A stretch of 62,640 nt of DNA from Parvularculaceae bacterium (lineage in GTDB: Bacteria > Pseudomonadota > Alphaproteobacteria > Caulobacterales > Parvularculaceae). This document shows, one piece after another, positions 35,050 through 44,700 of this stretch (positions within the stretch are counted from its first letter, which is position 1; each line of letters opens with the position of its first letter). Position numbers and translations under genes: made by a program. The stretch is from contig JAJFFU010000088.1 in assembly GCA_021776465.1 (NCBI GenBank), positions 1 to 62,640 on the forward strand. Direction: 5' to 3'. A model generated the notes under the pieces. That model worked only from the letters and a program-made list of their open reading frames with translations. It was not told where the DNA came from and did not search any database.

Positions 35050-36551
35050 TGACACTATCGCCTGATTTTGACACCTTCGCCGCGCAATACGAAGCGGGCC
35101 AGAGCCAACTCGTCTGGTCACGGCTCGTCTCCGATCTGGAAACGCCTGTATCGGCGTTTTTGAAACTGTGCGGCGGTGACGCCAATTCATTTTTGCTGGA
35201 GTCGGTCGAGGGCGGCGAGCAGCTGGGTCGCTATTCAATTATCGGGTTTGAGCCCGATGTTATCTGGCGATGTTACGGCGCGCGATCAGAAATCAATAAT
35301 AACGCCGCTGTTGATGCGTCTGCCTTCGCGCGCGAAGACGGCGCACCGCTTGATAATCTCAAACGACTATTCCGGCAGTCGGAAATCGACATCATTCCCG
35401 ATGGGTTACCGCCGATGGCGGCCGGCGTTTTTGGCTATCTCGGTTATGATATGGTGCGCCAGATGGAAGCGCTCGGCCCCCGCCCCGACGGCGGACTTGA
35501 TACGCCGGACGCTGTTTTTATTCGGCCGACCGTACTCGCGGTATTTGATAATGTGCGCCAGGAGATCTTGCTGATCACCCCGGCGCGACCGGACCCGCGC
35601 GCGGCGCCCGCTGCAATTTACGAAATCGCGAAACAACGACTGGCTGACGCTGCGGCCAAACTTTCATCGCCACTCAGCCAGTCAATGCGCAAGCCTGACG
35701 TTGGCGCGGCCCCGGCGCCCGCTGAATCCAACATCGCAAGGCAGCAGTACGAAGGCGCCGTGAACCGCGCAAAGGACTATATTACAGCCGGCGATATTTT
35801 TCAGGTGGTTCTAAGCCAGCGTTTCAGCACGAACTTTGATGCGCCGCCGTTTGAACTCTATCGCGCATTGCGGCGATCAAATCCGTCGCCCTTCATGTTT
35901 TATTTGAATTTCGGCGCGTTCGCCCTCGTCGGCTCCAGTCCTGAAATTCTCGTCCGGGTGCGCGATGGCGAGATCACGATCCGCCCCATAGCCGGCACCC
36001 GCTGGCGCGGAAAAACGCCGGCCGAAGACGCAGCGCTCGCCGAAGACCTTCTTGCCGACGAAAAAGAACGCGCCGAGCATCTGATGCTCTTGGACCTTGG
36101 ACGCAATGACGTTGGACGATCGGCGGAAATCGGCAGCGTTAAGGTCACGAACAGCTTCGAAATCGAACGCTACAGCCATGTCATGCACATCGTTTCCAAT
36201 GTCGTCGGCGCCTTGCGCGCGGATGTTCATCCGGTTGACGCTGTTAGCGCAGGCTTCCCCGCCGGCACTGTCACCGGCGCGCCGAAGATCCGCGCCATGG
36301 AAATTATTGATGAGCTGGAGACTTCGGCGCGCGGTGTTTATGGCGGCGCTATCGGCTATATTTCGGCGGATGGGAATGTCGACACGTGTATCGCGTTGCG
36401 AACCGCCATCGTTAAAGACGGGGAAATCCATGTTCAGGCGGGCGCCGGCATTGTCGCCGATTCACTTGCTGAAAACGAACAGACCGAATGCGAAAATAAG
36501 GCGCGGGCGTTATTTGCAGCCGCCGAAGCAGTGTTCGACAAAGACGCCTAA
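35049..36551 (+). CDS. trpE: Anthranilate synthase component I
   Basis: The 500-residue enzyme makes anthranilate from chorismate with ammonia supplied by TrpG. The N-terminal part has LLES (49-52), the tryptophan feedback site. The C-terminal chorismate-binding domain carries RNDVGR, GTVTGAPKIRAMEI and RGVYGGAIGYI. It is separated from trpG by an opposite-strand gene whose stop overlaps the trpE stop by four bases. No attenuator-type leader peptide with Trp codons is visible upstream, because the start overlaps the ppiD-like gene. Confidence 0.96.
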   Translation: MTLSPDFDTFAAQYEAGQSQLVWSRLVSDLETPVSAFLKLCGGDANSFLLESVEGGEQLGRYSIIGFEPDVIWRCYGARSEINNNAAVDASAFAREDGAPLDNLKRLFRQSEIDIIPDGLPPMAAGVFGYLGYDMVRQMEALGPRPDGGLDTPDAVFIRPTVLAVFDNVRQEILLITPARPDPRAAPAAIYEIAKQRLADAAAKLSSPLSQSMRKPDVGAAPAPAESNIARQQYEGAVNRAKDYITAGDIFQVVLSQRFSTNFDAPPFELYRALRRSNPSPFMFYLNFGAFALVGSSPEILVRVRDGEITIRPIAGTRWRGKTPAEDAALAEDLLADEKERAEHLMLLDLGRNDVGRSAEIGSVKVTNSFEIERYSHVMHIVSNVVGALRADVHPVDAVSAGFPAGTVTGAPKIRAMEIIDELETSARGVYGGAIGYISADGNVDTCIALRTAIVKDGEIHVQAGAGIVADSLAENEQTECENKARALFAAAEAVFDKDA

Positions 36552-37546
36552 AATCGTAACTCCGGTGCAGCAGCGAGCCTCGGCCTGGGCTTCACGGCAA
36601 ACATGGCCGACGGTGTTGTCAGGTCAAAGCCGCGTGCACTGACTGTCGCAAGCCACGGACCGAGAACGTCGAGCGTTTCAGGCCGTGGGTGACAAATCGC
36701 GATAACGTATCCGGTCTCTTTGGCGATTTGCTCCGCGAGGCGTAACTGCCGGCGGACGACATCGCGGTCGTTTGGCGTCGGGTCAAGAAACACGTCGCGC
36801 GGCAAGACCGCTGCACCGATCTCGACACCAGTGTGGTAAGCGACAGAATGACTGGTCGTCACGGAGTCGATAAAAAAAACACCCCGCTCCTTTAAAACAC
36901 CAAGAACGGCTTTCATTGCCGCGCCGTTGGACGTCAGTTTCGATCCCATGTGATTATTGACGCCGACGTAATTATCGAAGCGCGATAGATTCCACTGCAG
37001 CGCCCGCAAAAAAATACCGGCCGACATATCACTGCGCAGCGCATTCGGTCCCGGGTCTTCGTCGCCGTCGGGCTCCATCGGCAAATGAAGCATCACGTCG
37101 CCGTCGCCGGCGGCCGCCCTTGCCGCAAGGTTTTTTGCATCCGGCGCATAGGGAAGGATCGAGTAGGTAATTGGTCCCGGCAAGGCGAACGCCATGTCCG
37201 CGGCCTCTTCATCAAGACCGATGTCATCCATAATGATAATAATCTTCGGGCGCACCGATGGCTCAGTAATCACGAGGGGCTGCACCGAAAAACGTTCCAG
37301 CGGAAACCGCTCTATGACTTGCCGCACAATCTCGTCCCGTCTCACCGGCGCCGCGACAGCAGTTTGGGCGAAACTTTCCGGGGCAATGACGATGTCGCGT
37401 TTGGCCTCCGCGACAGTGCCAAACTTACCGACATAGGCCGACATGGCGCCCAATACAGTGGCGGCGAGCGCGACGACAATAGACGCAATCAAGCCAGCAT
37501 TGCCTGCTCGCAATTTCACCGGTTTGCCACCCCGTCCGAACGCCAC
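36548..37546 (-). CDS. Divergent polysaccharide deacetylase (YibQ/DUF610 family)
   Basis: The 332-residue product starts at GTG 37546. After a membrane helix (about residues 17-38) and a linker comes a divergent deacetylase-type beta/alpha-barrel: IIIIMDDIGLD near 114-124, DVMLHLPMEP, NNHMGS and a C-terminal CHPRPET. The usual metal triad of polysaccharide deacetylases is only partly recognisable, and the biological role of this family is not established; an envelope function is likely. It is encoded opposite to trpE and trpG and divides the trp cluster. Its promoter would face trpG over about 110 bases. Confidence 0.8.
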   Translation of the reverse strand: MAFGRGGKPVKLRAGNAGLIASIVVALAATVLGAMSAYVGKFGTVAEAKRDIVIAPESFAQTAVAAPVRRDEIVRQVIERFPLERFSVQPLVITEPSVRPKIIIIMDDIGLDEEAADMAFALPGPITYSILPYAPDAKNLAARAAAGDGDVMLHLPMEPDGDEDPGPNALRSDMSAGIFLRALQWNLSRFDNYVGVNNHMGSKLTSNGAAMKAVLGVLKERGVFFIDSVTTSHSVAYHTGVEIGAAVLPRDVFLDPTPNDRDVVRRQLRLAEQIAKETGYVIAICHPRPETLDVLGPWLATVSARGFDLTTPSAMFAVKPRPRLAAAPELRF

Positions 37547-37656
37547 TGGTAAGAATTTCCTTGCAATTTGATGTCAATTTCACGCATGGCCATATCAAGC
37601 GCGCGCAATGCGCGCCCCGAACCAAGGCCCGTTTAAGGCTGATTCTGTGAGCGGCG

Positions 37657-38253
37657 ATGATCTTGTTGATCGATAATTACGACAGCTTCACGTTTAACCT
37701 GATGCACCTCATCGGCGCCTTGGGTGAGGACGTTATTGTCAAGCGTAACGACAAGCTGACCGCGGCCGACGCATTAGGCTCAGGCGCGGAGGCAATCATC
37801 ATGTCGCCGGGCCCGCGCACCCCGGACGACGCTGGCGTCTGCCTTGAAATTGTTGAACAGGCGGCGGCCGCAGAAAAACCGGTTTTCGGCGTCTGTCTCG
37901 GTATGCAAACAATCGCCCAAGCGCTTGGCGGCAAAATCAGGCGGGCGCACCGTCTGATGCATGGAAAAACATGCACCGTCGCGCACGACAACAAGAGCTG
38001 GCTGTTTGAGGGAGTTCCCACACGGTTTACCGCGACGCGTTACCATTCTCTCGTTGCTGCGCCCGATATCCTTCCAGAATGCCTCGCGCCAAACGCCTCC
38101 GCGGAGGACGACGGCGAACTCATGGCTGTTTGTCACGAGACCCTGCCGATCGCCGGTGTTCAATTTCATCCCGAAAGTATTGCCTCAGAATTTGGCTCGG
38201 AGATCATCGCCAATTTCCTGAACCGTGCGAAACAATCGAGCGCCAAACCATGA
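37657..38253 (+). CDS. trpG: Anthranilate synthase component II (glutamine amidotransferase)
   Basis: The 198-residue class I amidotransferase releases ammonia from glutamine for TrpE. The catalytic triad is Cys80 (GVCLGMQ), His171 and Glu173 (HPES). The start reads MILLIDNYDSFTFNL. Enzymes of this type may also serve p-aminobenzoate synthesis as PabA. The stop overlaps the trpD ATG (ATGA). Only 110 bases separate it from the divergent deacetylase gene, so trpGDC probably has its own promoter there. Confidence 0.95.
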   Translation: MILLIDNYDSFTFNLMHLIGALGEDVIVKRNDKLTAADALGSGAEAIIMSPGPRTPDDAGVCLEIVEQAAAAEKPVFGVCLGMQTIAQALGGKIRRAHRLMHGKTCTVAHDNKSWLFEGVPTRFTATRYHSLVAAPDILPECLAPNASAEDDGELMAVCHETLPIAGVQFHPESIASEFGSEIIANFLNRAKQSSAKP

Positions 38254-39269
38254 GTGCGTTTCGATCATTTCTGGCCATCGCCATGTCCGGCCGCCCGTTG
38301 TCAGCAGACGAAATGCGCGCGGCGATGGGCGTCGTTCTCGACGGTGGCGCAAGCGACATTGAACTCGCGGGCTTTCTCGCCGCCCTGCGGGCCCGCGGCG
38401 AAACTGTTGAGGAGATTACGGCGGCGGCCGAGGCCATGCGTTCGCGCGCCCTCGCCGTCGATGCGCCGGATGACGCGATTGACACAGCCGGCACCGGCGG
38501 CGACGGCGCAGATACATTCAACATTTCTACCGCTGCGGCGTTAATCGTTGCCGGCGCGGGCGTCCCCGTCGCCAAACACGGCAACAAGGCGGCATCGTCG
38601 AAGTCCGGGTCGTCAGAAGTATTGGAAGCACTCGGCGTCAAACTCGATATATCCCCGGCGAAAATCTCCCGATGTATTTCGGATGCGAAAATCGGGTTCA
38701 TGTTCGCCGCACTTCATCACGGCGCCGTGCGCCATGCAGCTACGGCGCGCAAAGCGCTTGGTGTGCGCACCATGTTCAACGTCCTTGGCCCGCTATCGAA
38801 TCCGGCGGGCGCAAAACGCCAGCTTCTCGGTGTGTTTTCGCGCGATCTCCTGCGCCCGATCGCCGAGGTCCTGCCGCGCCTTGGCGTGACGTCGGCATGG
38901 GTCGTTCACGGCGAAGACGGGCTCGACGAATTGACGACCACGGGCCGCACATTCGTAGCGGAACTGCGCGGCGGCGCGATCCGTGAATTCGAAGTGACGC
39001 CCCAAGACGCCGGGTTGCCGACAGCAACCGCCGCCGACTTGAAAGGCGGGGCGCCGGCGGAAAATGCGGACGCGATAAAACGGTTGCTCGCCGGCGAACA
39101 CGGCGCCTATCGCGATATCGCCGTACTTAATGCCGCTGCGGCGTTAGTGGTCAGCGACGCCGCCGCAGACATAAAAGCAGCGGCGAGGCGCGCCGAGGAA
39201 GCGATTGACTCCGGTTCAGCGGCAGCAGCCCTTGCAAAACTCGTTGAAATATCCAACAGCACCTCATGA
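38250..39269 (+). CDS. trpD: Anthranilate phosphoribosyltransferase
   Basis: The start is ATG 38250 ([17 protein letters not shown]), overlapping the trpG stop, giving 339 residues. It transfers phosphoribose from PRPP to anthranilate. Motifs [17 protein letters not shown] and [21 protein letters not shown] form the PRPP and anthranilate sites. It overlaps trpC by four bases, so trpG, trpD and trpC are tightly coupled. Confidence 0.97.
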   Translation: MSAFRSFLAIAMSGRPLSADEMRAAMGVVLDGGASDIELAGFLAALRARGETVEEITAAAEAMRSRALAVDAPDDAIDTAGTGGDGADTFNISTAAALIVAGAGVPVAKHGNKAASSKSGSSEVLEALGVKLDISPAKISRCISDAKIGFMFAALHHGAVRHAATARKALGVRTMFNVLGPLSNPAGAKRQLLGVFSRDLLRPIAEVLPRLGVTSAWVVHGEDGLDELTTTGRTFVAELRGGAIREFEVTPQDAGLPTATAADLKGGAPAENADAIKRLLAGEHGAYRDIAVLNAAAALVVSDAAADIKAAARRAEEAIDSGSAAAALAKLVEISNSTS

Positions 39270-40060
39270 CCATTCTCGATGACATTGTTGCGTATAAAAT
39301 AAACGAAGTCGCCGCCGCGAAAGCGAATGCGCCTGCCTTGTCCCTTGAGATATTGGCGCGCGAAACGTCACCGCGCGGGTTTCGTGCAGCGCTTGAAAAT
39401 AAATCCGCTAATGGTTTCGCGTTGATTGCTGAAATCAAGAAAGCAAGCCCGTCTAAAGGCCTGATCCGCGAAAAATTCGAGCCGGCGGACCATGCCCGCG
39501 CATATGAGCAAGGCGGCGCGGCGTGCCTCTCTATTCTTACTGACGGCCCAAGTTTTCAGGGGCATGCTGACTATTTAAAAGCAGCGCACGCCGCGGCGAC
39601 GCTGCCAATCCTGCGCAAGGATTTCATGATTGATCCCTATCAGGTCATCGAGGCGCGGGCCTGGGGCGCTGATTGTATTTTGTTGATCATGGCCTGCCTG
39701 TCAGATGCGCAAGCTGCGGAATTATACGCCGCCGCGGCGGATTATGGCCTCGATGTCCTGGTTGAAGTCCATGATCGCGAAGAGATGGAACGCGCTGTTA
39801 AGCTTGGCGCGAGCCTTATTGGCGTAAACAACCGAAATCTGAAGACATTTGATACCGATCTTGCCGTCACAGGTGAGCTCGCCGGCCACGCTCCGAGGGA
39901 TGCGCTGCTTGTTTCCGAGAGCGGTATTCATGGCCATGACGATCTCGTTCAACTGGCTGCGGGCGGCGCGAAAGCTTTCCTCGTTGGCGAAAGCCTGATG
40001 CGCCAGCCCGATATCGCGGCGGCAACGCGAAACCTCCTGTCACCGGTCTCCGCCGCCTAA
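39266..40060 (+). CDS. trpC: Indole-3-glycerol phosphate synthase
   Basis: The 264-residue TIM-barrel enzyme closes the indole ring. It has [18 protein letters not shown](I)[14 protein letters not shown] and the C-terminal SESGI, with the catalytic Lys and Glu in place. trpF, trpB and trpA are not in the window, a split seen in many alphaproteobacteria. Confidence 0.97.
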   Translation: MTILDDIVAYKINEVAAAKANAPALSLEILARETSPRGFRAALENKSANGFALIAEIKKASPSKGLIREKFEPADHARAYEQGGAACLSILTDGPSFQGHADYLKAAHAAATLPILRKDFMIDPYQVIEARAWGADCILLIMACLSDAQAAELYAAAADYGLDVLVEVHDREEMERAVKLGASLIGVNNRNLKTFDTDLAVTGELAGHAPRDALLVSESGIHGHDDLVQLAAGGAKAFLVGESLMRQPDIAAATRNLLSPVSAA

Positions 40061-40095
40061 CCAACGGGCGCGCCAAGGTTATTTTCGAAACGCGC

Positions 40096-40124
40096 TTGAC
40101 CGGCCAAAAGAACAACAATAGAAC
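40096..40124 (+). promoter_or_regulatory. lexA promoter with overlapping SOS box
   Basis: TTGACC (40096-40101), a 17-base spacer and TAGAAC (40119-40124) form the promoter. GAAC-N7-GAAC (40110-40124), the known alphaproteobacterial SOS box (GTTC-N7-GTTC on the other strand), covers the spacer end and the -10. LexA bound here would block polymerase and repress its own gene. Confidence 0.8.
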
Positions 40125-40224
40125 GTTGTCGATTTGTTCTCGGGACCATTCGTAGGTCGAGTGCCCCGCGAAAACAGAAACCTCCGGACCCGAACGGGAC
40201 CGCGAAGACAGCGAGCAACGTCAC

Positions 40225-40935
40225 ATGTTGACCAAAAAACAGCACGAGCTACTGGCGTTCATCAATGAGCGGATCAGCGAATCAGGCGTCTCGCCCTCTT
40301 TTGACGAAATGAAGGATGCTCTGGAGCTAAAGTCCAAATCCGGCGTTCACAGGCTCATTACGGCGCTCGAAGAACGTGGATTTATTCGGCGCTTACCCAA
40401 TCGCGCTCGCGCCCTCGAAGTCTTGCGGATGCCGCCGGAAATGGCCGAGGCGAAGAGACCGGCGGCGACAGGCTTTGCACCGGCCATTGTTGATGGCGGC
40501 TTTCGACGACGCCCCCAAGGCAACGCTCCATCGGCGGCGAGTGTTTCCGGTTCCAATGAATTGCCCGTGCTTGGCCGGATCGCGGCCGGCACGCCAATTG
40601 AAGCCATACAGCACGAAGTCGATCGTATTGCAGCGCCGGATGCACTGGTCAGCGCCGGCGAACACTTCATCCTTGAAGTTCAAGGAGAGTCGATGATTGA
40701 CGCGGGCATTCATGATGGCGACTTCGTTGTCATCAAACGTTGCGATACCGCCGGCAGCGGCGACATTGTCGTCGCCCTTGTCGACGATGAGGAAGCGACG
40801 CTGAAACGTTTGCGCAAGAAAGGCGCGTCGATCGCACTGGAAGCGGCAAATCCTGACTTCGAAACCCGAATATACGGACCGGACCGTGTCGCGGTTCAAG
40901 GCAAGCTTGTCGGCCTGATGCGGAAATACCACTGA
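40225..40935 (+). CDS. lexA: SOS response repressor LexA
   Basis: The 236-residue repressor has an N-terminal winged-helix DNA-binding domain (opening [20 protein letters not shown]) and a C-terminal peptidase domain. Self-cleavage should occur at Ala121-Gly122 with Ser156 and Lys194 as the catalytic pair, triggered by RecA filaments. A 20-residue longer linker (about 70-112) than in E. coli LexA is typical of this class. An SOS box lies in its own promoter. It abuts the opposite-strand comEC gene with no gap. Confidence 0.96.
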   Translation: MLTKKQHELLAFINERISESGVSPSFDEMKDALELKSKSGVHRLITALEERGFIRRLPNRARALEVLRMPPEMAEAKRPAATGFAPAIVDGGFRRRPQGNAPSAASVSGSNELPVLGRIAAGTPIEAIQHEVDRIAAPDALVSAGEHFILEVQGESMIDAGIHDGDFVVIKRCDTAGSGDIVVALVDDEEATLKRLRKKGASIALEAANPDFETRIYGPDRVAVQGKLVGLMRKYH

Positions 40936-43089
40936 TTAGCGTTTCGGCCCGCCGTCAGACCATGGCCGCGATCCGCGCGCATCATTGACTGTTTTGGTGA
41001 CGACGTCGCGGCCACGAAAATAAACGGCGTGCGCGCCGTTTTTCCATACGGACCAGTTGTCGATAAGCACCGCTGCACAAGCATCGGCGTCGAATTTCCG
41101 GACCGGGTAGACGGCAATGACAAGATCGGCGCGGGCGCAGTCTTCGGCAAGCGCACCGGATCGATTGATCACAGCGATCCTTCTGCCCGCTACTGTCCTG
41201 GCGCATCCCGCATCATCGCAATCGCCGAACGGACCGGTAATTTTCGTGTCCTTGGACGGGTCCGCGCCGATTACCTCGTTCCACACGCGGATGGAAAATT
41301 TGTCGCGCCGTTTGCTGTAGGGAATAATCTGTTGCTCGCCGGCAATCGTCCCGACAACGCCAATATTCTTGCCGCTTGCAGAAACAAATAAATCCGGTGT
41401 CGGCGCCGCCGCGACGAGTAAGGCCGCCGCCGGTATACTGAGACCGCCAGCGAGACGCAGCGGCGATCTCGCGAGACAAAACCAGAGCCCGCCGACCGTA
41501 ATGGCGATGAGCGCCGCTACTGGCCATTGCGGCGTCACAGACACCGCCCCAGGCCAACTCGACACCTCCGCGCCAATAGCGAGGACGACATCAACACCCT
41601 TTGCCGCAATGACCCACGCCGGTCCGTCAAGACCGAATGGCGTCAATAACAGGCCGATAACGGCGGCCGGCATAATCCATAAACCCATGAGCGGCATAGA
41701 TAGGATATTTGCGGGCAGTGAAAAAACGGCCACGCGATTGAAATGAAACAGCGCATAGGGCGCCGTCGCGAGAGACGACACCAAATCGGTAACGCCCAGA
41801 CCAGCAGCATATCGTTTCAGACGCGCCGATAGTGAAAAATCACGCGACGGATCGGCAACCCGGTTCCACCACTCAAACACAGCAATCAACGCCGTCACTG
41901 CTGCAAACGACATCTGAAACCCCGGATGGACCAACGCTTCCGGCGTTGTCACCAGAATGATCGACGCGGCAATCGCAACATTGCGCAGTGAAAACGCGCG
42001 TCGATCGAACAGGATCGCCAGAAAGAAAACGGCTGTCATAATGAAGGCGCGGCGCGGCGACCATGCGGCGCCCGACAACAACAGGTAGACGAGCCCGGAC
42101 AAGAGCGCGGCGGCGGCAGCACATTTTTTGATTGGAAATCGAATGGCGACCGGCTCAATCGCAGCCAGTAAGCCGCGCACTGCAAAGAACACGAGCCCGG
42201 TTGCAAGCCCCATATGCAACCCGGAAATCGCCAATAGGTGAGCGAGACCCGCATCACGCAACGCGGCCCGCGACGCCTCGGAAATCGCTTCACGCTTGCC
42301 GGTGACAACCGCCGCAACAATGGCGCCGCCCTGCCCCGGCGCGGCTTCGATAATGCGACGGGTCAGGCCCGTTCTGATATTTTCAATCCGCGCGCGAAAA
42401 TAACTGCCATCCACATCTTGCGTCGAAATCGGTGTCGTTACGGCAAAGCCGACAGCCCCGATGCTCTGAAAATAAAGTTGCCGCGCAAAGTCGAAGCTTC
42501 CCGGCGCCGCGGGCGGCGGCGGCGGCGAGAGCCCCGCACGCAGCGTGACGTCATCGCCCGCCGCAACCGTGCTGCGCTCTCCGCGCCACGTAACGCGAAT
42601 GCGTTTTGGCGTGTCCGCCGGATCGACGCGCGCGATAGAATGTACGTCAATGACTAAGCGTTCCCGTTTCGCCGATCGCTCAACGGAATAAATTCGTCCC
42701 TCTATCGCGCGAATGCCGATATCGCGATCCAGAACCGGCGTTGCGACTTGTTCTGTTCGCCAATCGGCGGCGGCAAAACCCAATGACGCCATCATAAGCG
42801 CCGCGCATGCACTGCGATATTTCGGCATAACGGCAAGAAGGACGAAGGAAATTACAAGCCCCGCCACGCCCACAAAAAAAGTCGGCTCAGTTTTCAGGCT
42901 GAAATAGACGCCGACGCCCAAGCCAATAAAAACAGGTGTCCAGATTGATAATGTCGCCGCGTCCTCCCGGACCCAACCGATTGCTCGCGACCGCCATCGC
43001 AAAACTTCGCGCCACCGCGTAGAGCGCGCCATTCGGCGGCGCGTCCGCACCGGAGGCGACACTGCACTATCGTTGATTTCCACTGTCAC
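40936..43089 (-). CDS. comEC: ComEC/Rec2-family DNA uptake channel protein
   Basis: The 717-residue membrane protein starts at GTG 43089. An OB-like N-terminal region (DUF4131, about 85-220) is followed by the competence domain with HLLAISGLHMG (284-294) and about ten helices to residue ~545. The C-terminal part (about 560-717) sits where other ComEC proteins have a metallo-beta-lactamase-like nuclease, but I see no HxHxDH motif, so it is probably not a nuclease here. The usual role is import of single-stranded DNA in transformation; no other competence gene is nearby. Confidence 0.88.
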   Translation of the reverse strand: MTVEINDSAVSPPVRTRRRMARSTRWREVLRWRSRAIGWVREDAATLSIWTPVFIGLGVGVYFSLKTEPTFFVGVAGLVISFVLLAVMPKYRSACAALMMASLGFAAADWRTEQVATPVLDRDIGIRAIEGRIYSVERSAKRERLVIDVHSIARVDPADTPKRIRVTWRGERSTVAAGDDVTLRAGLSPPPPPAAPGSFDFARQLYFQSIGAVGFAVTTPISTQDVDGSYFRARIENIRTGLTRRIIEAAPGQGGAIVAAVVTGKREAISEASRAALRDAGLAHLLAISGLHMGLATGLVFFAVRGLLAAIEPVAIRFPIKKCAAAAALLSGLVYLLLSGAAWSPRRAFIMTAVFFLAILFDRRAFSLRNVAIAASIILVTTPEALVHPGFQMSFAAVTALIAVFEWWNRVADPSRDFSLSARLKRYAAGLGVTDLVSSLATAPYALFHFNRVAVFSLPANILSMPLMGLWIMPAAVIGLLLTPFGLDGPAWVIAAKGVDVVLAIGAEVSSWPGAVSVTPQWPVAALIAITVGGLWFCLARSPLRLAGGLSIPAAALLVAAAPTPDLFVSASGKNIGVVGTIAGEQQIIPYSKRRDKFSIRVWNEVIGADPSKDTKITGPFGDCDDAGCARTVAGRRIAVINRSGALAEDCARADLVIAVYPVRKFDADACAAVLIDNWSVWKNGAHAVYFRGRDVVTKTVNDARGSRPWSDGGPKR

Positions 43090-43178
43090 TGCTGGATAGG
43101 CGCCATCGAAAAATCTGTGCTAACGGACGACGCAACTTCGCGCAGTGTCGCACGAATCAACGAACGGGTCTAAACAAG

Positions 43179-44615
43179 ATGCCCATAGACGGGAAAAATA
43201 CGCATTCTGGCGGAAACGGTGAGATCGTCACCCGGTTCGCCCCGTCGCCGACCGGCTATCTCCATATTGGCGGCGCGCGAACGGCGCTGTTTAACTGGCT
43301 TTATGCGCGCGGTCGCGGCGGTAAATTTCTTTTGCGGATCGAAGACACGGACCGTGCACGCCATAATGACGACGCCGTCGCGGCCATATTAGACGGGCTG
43401 AAATGGCTGGGACTCGATTGGGACGGCGACCCGGTCTCGCAACATGGGCGCCGCGACAGACATATTGAGATTGCCAACGCACTGCTCAGCGGCGGCAATG
43501 CCTACAAATGCTGGCTGTCGGGCGATGCGTTGAACGCCGCCCGCGACGCGGCAAAAAACGACGGCGTTCGCTTTGAGAGCCCATGGCGTGATCGCGATCC
43601 GTCTGATGGCCCTCCCGGCGAACCTTTCGCAATCCGGTTTCGGGCGCCGCGCACGGGCGACACTGAAATTGTCGACGCCGTTCAGGGCGCCGTGCGCTTT
43701 CCCAACAACGCCCTAGATGATCTGATCATTCTGCGCAGCGACGGAAATCCAACTTATAATCTTGCTGTCGTCGTCGACGATCACGACATGGGCGTTACAC
43801 ATGTCGTCCGCGGGGATGATCATTTGAACAATGCGGCGCGACAAAAACAAATCTATGATGCGCTCGAATGGACGGCGCCGCAATTTGCGCATGTTCCCCT
43901 CATCCACGGGACCGATGGTGCAAAACTGTCAAAACGACACGGCGCGTTAGGCGTCGAGGCTTATCGCGATATGGGGTTTCTTCCCGAAGCGCTTGCCAAC
44001 TACCTTATTCGGCTGGGCTGGAGCCACGGCGACGACGAAATCATACCGCGCGACAAAGCGCTGGAATGGTTTGATCTCGATAGCGTTAAAAAATCGCCGG
44101 CGCGTCTAGACATGGAAAAACTAAAATCGATCAACACGCATTACATCTCGCAACTTTCAGACGGTAAGTTCTGCGAAATCGCAACGCCGTTTCTCGCAGC
44201 GTCTGGAATTGCTCTTGATAAAGACAATGTTGACCGCCTCAAACGCGCAGCGCCTTTTTTGAAAAGCCGATGCGCAACACTCGCTGACGCGCCCGACGCT
44301 GCTGCATTTTTGTTCCTGTCGCGCCCCCTGATTATCGAAGGCAAGCCCGCCAAGCCATTGGCGAAAGACGGCGCGCTGGAAATGCTCGGCGCCATTGATT
44401 CGGCCCTCGCGGATGACACCGCATGGTTAACGCCCGGATCGCTGGACGACGCGCTCCAAGGGATCGCTGCGGAAAAAAATGTCGGATTTGGCGCGATTGG
44501 GCCGCCCTTGCGGGCTGCGCTGACCGCTGGCAAACCTTCGCCAGGGCTGGGTGAAGTGCTATATAGCCTTGGTCCAGATGAGGCGCGGGCTCGTATTCGC
44601 GATGTAACCCGCTGA
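43179..44615 (+). CDS. gltX: Glutamyl-tRNA synthetase
   Basis: The 478-residue class I enzyme charges tRNA-Glu (and often tRNA-Gln in bacteria using the amidotransferase route). It has FAPSPTGYLHIGG (20-32) as the HIGH site and KLSKR (249-253) as the KMSKS site. Alphaproteobacteria often carry two gltX genes of different tRNA specificity, and which one this is cannot be told by eye. It is 89 bases from comEC, divergent, and 85 from gltA. Confidence 0.95.
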   Translation: MPIDGKNTHSGGNGEIVTRFAPSPTGYLHIGGARTALFNWLYARGRGGKFLLRIEDTDRARHNDDAVAAILDGLKWLGLDWDGDPVSQHGRRDRHIEIANALLSGGNAYKCWLSGDALNAARDAAKNDGVRFESPWRDRDPSDGPPGEPFAIRFRAPRTGDTEIVDAVQGAVRFPNNALDDLIILRSDGNPTYNLAVVVDDHDMGVTHVVRGDDHLNNAARQKQIYDALEWTAPQFAHVPLIHGTDGAKLSKRHGALGVEAYRDMGFLPEALANYLIRLGWSHGDDEIIPRDKALEWFDLDSVKKSPARLDMEKLKSINTHYISQLSDGKFCEIATPFLAASGIALDKDNVDRLKRAAPFLKSRCATLADAPDAAAFLFLSRPLIIEGKPAKPLAKDGALEMLGAIDSALADDTAWLTPGSLDDALQGIAAEKNVGFGAIGPPLRAALTAGKPSPGLGEVLYSLGPDEARARIRDVTR

Positions 44616-44623
44616 TATCGCCT

Positions 44624-44652
44624 CTGGCGTAAGCAGTTAGAAACAGTATTAT
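44624..44652 (+). promoter_or_regulatory. Promoter candidate for gltA
   Basis: CTGGCG (44624-44629), 17 bases and TATTAT (44647-44652) lie about 49 bases before the gltA start. The -10 is good (five of six) and the -35 weak. Confidence 0.4.
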
Positions 44653-44700
44653 GTGCGCTGCAACAAATTATGCGGCGATGCAGCAATAAGGGCTTGATGA

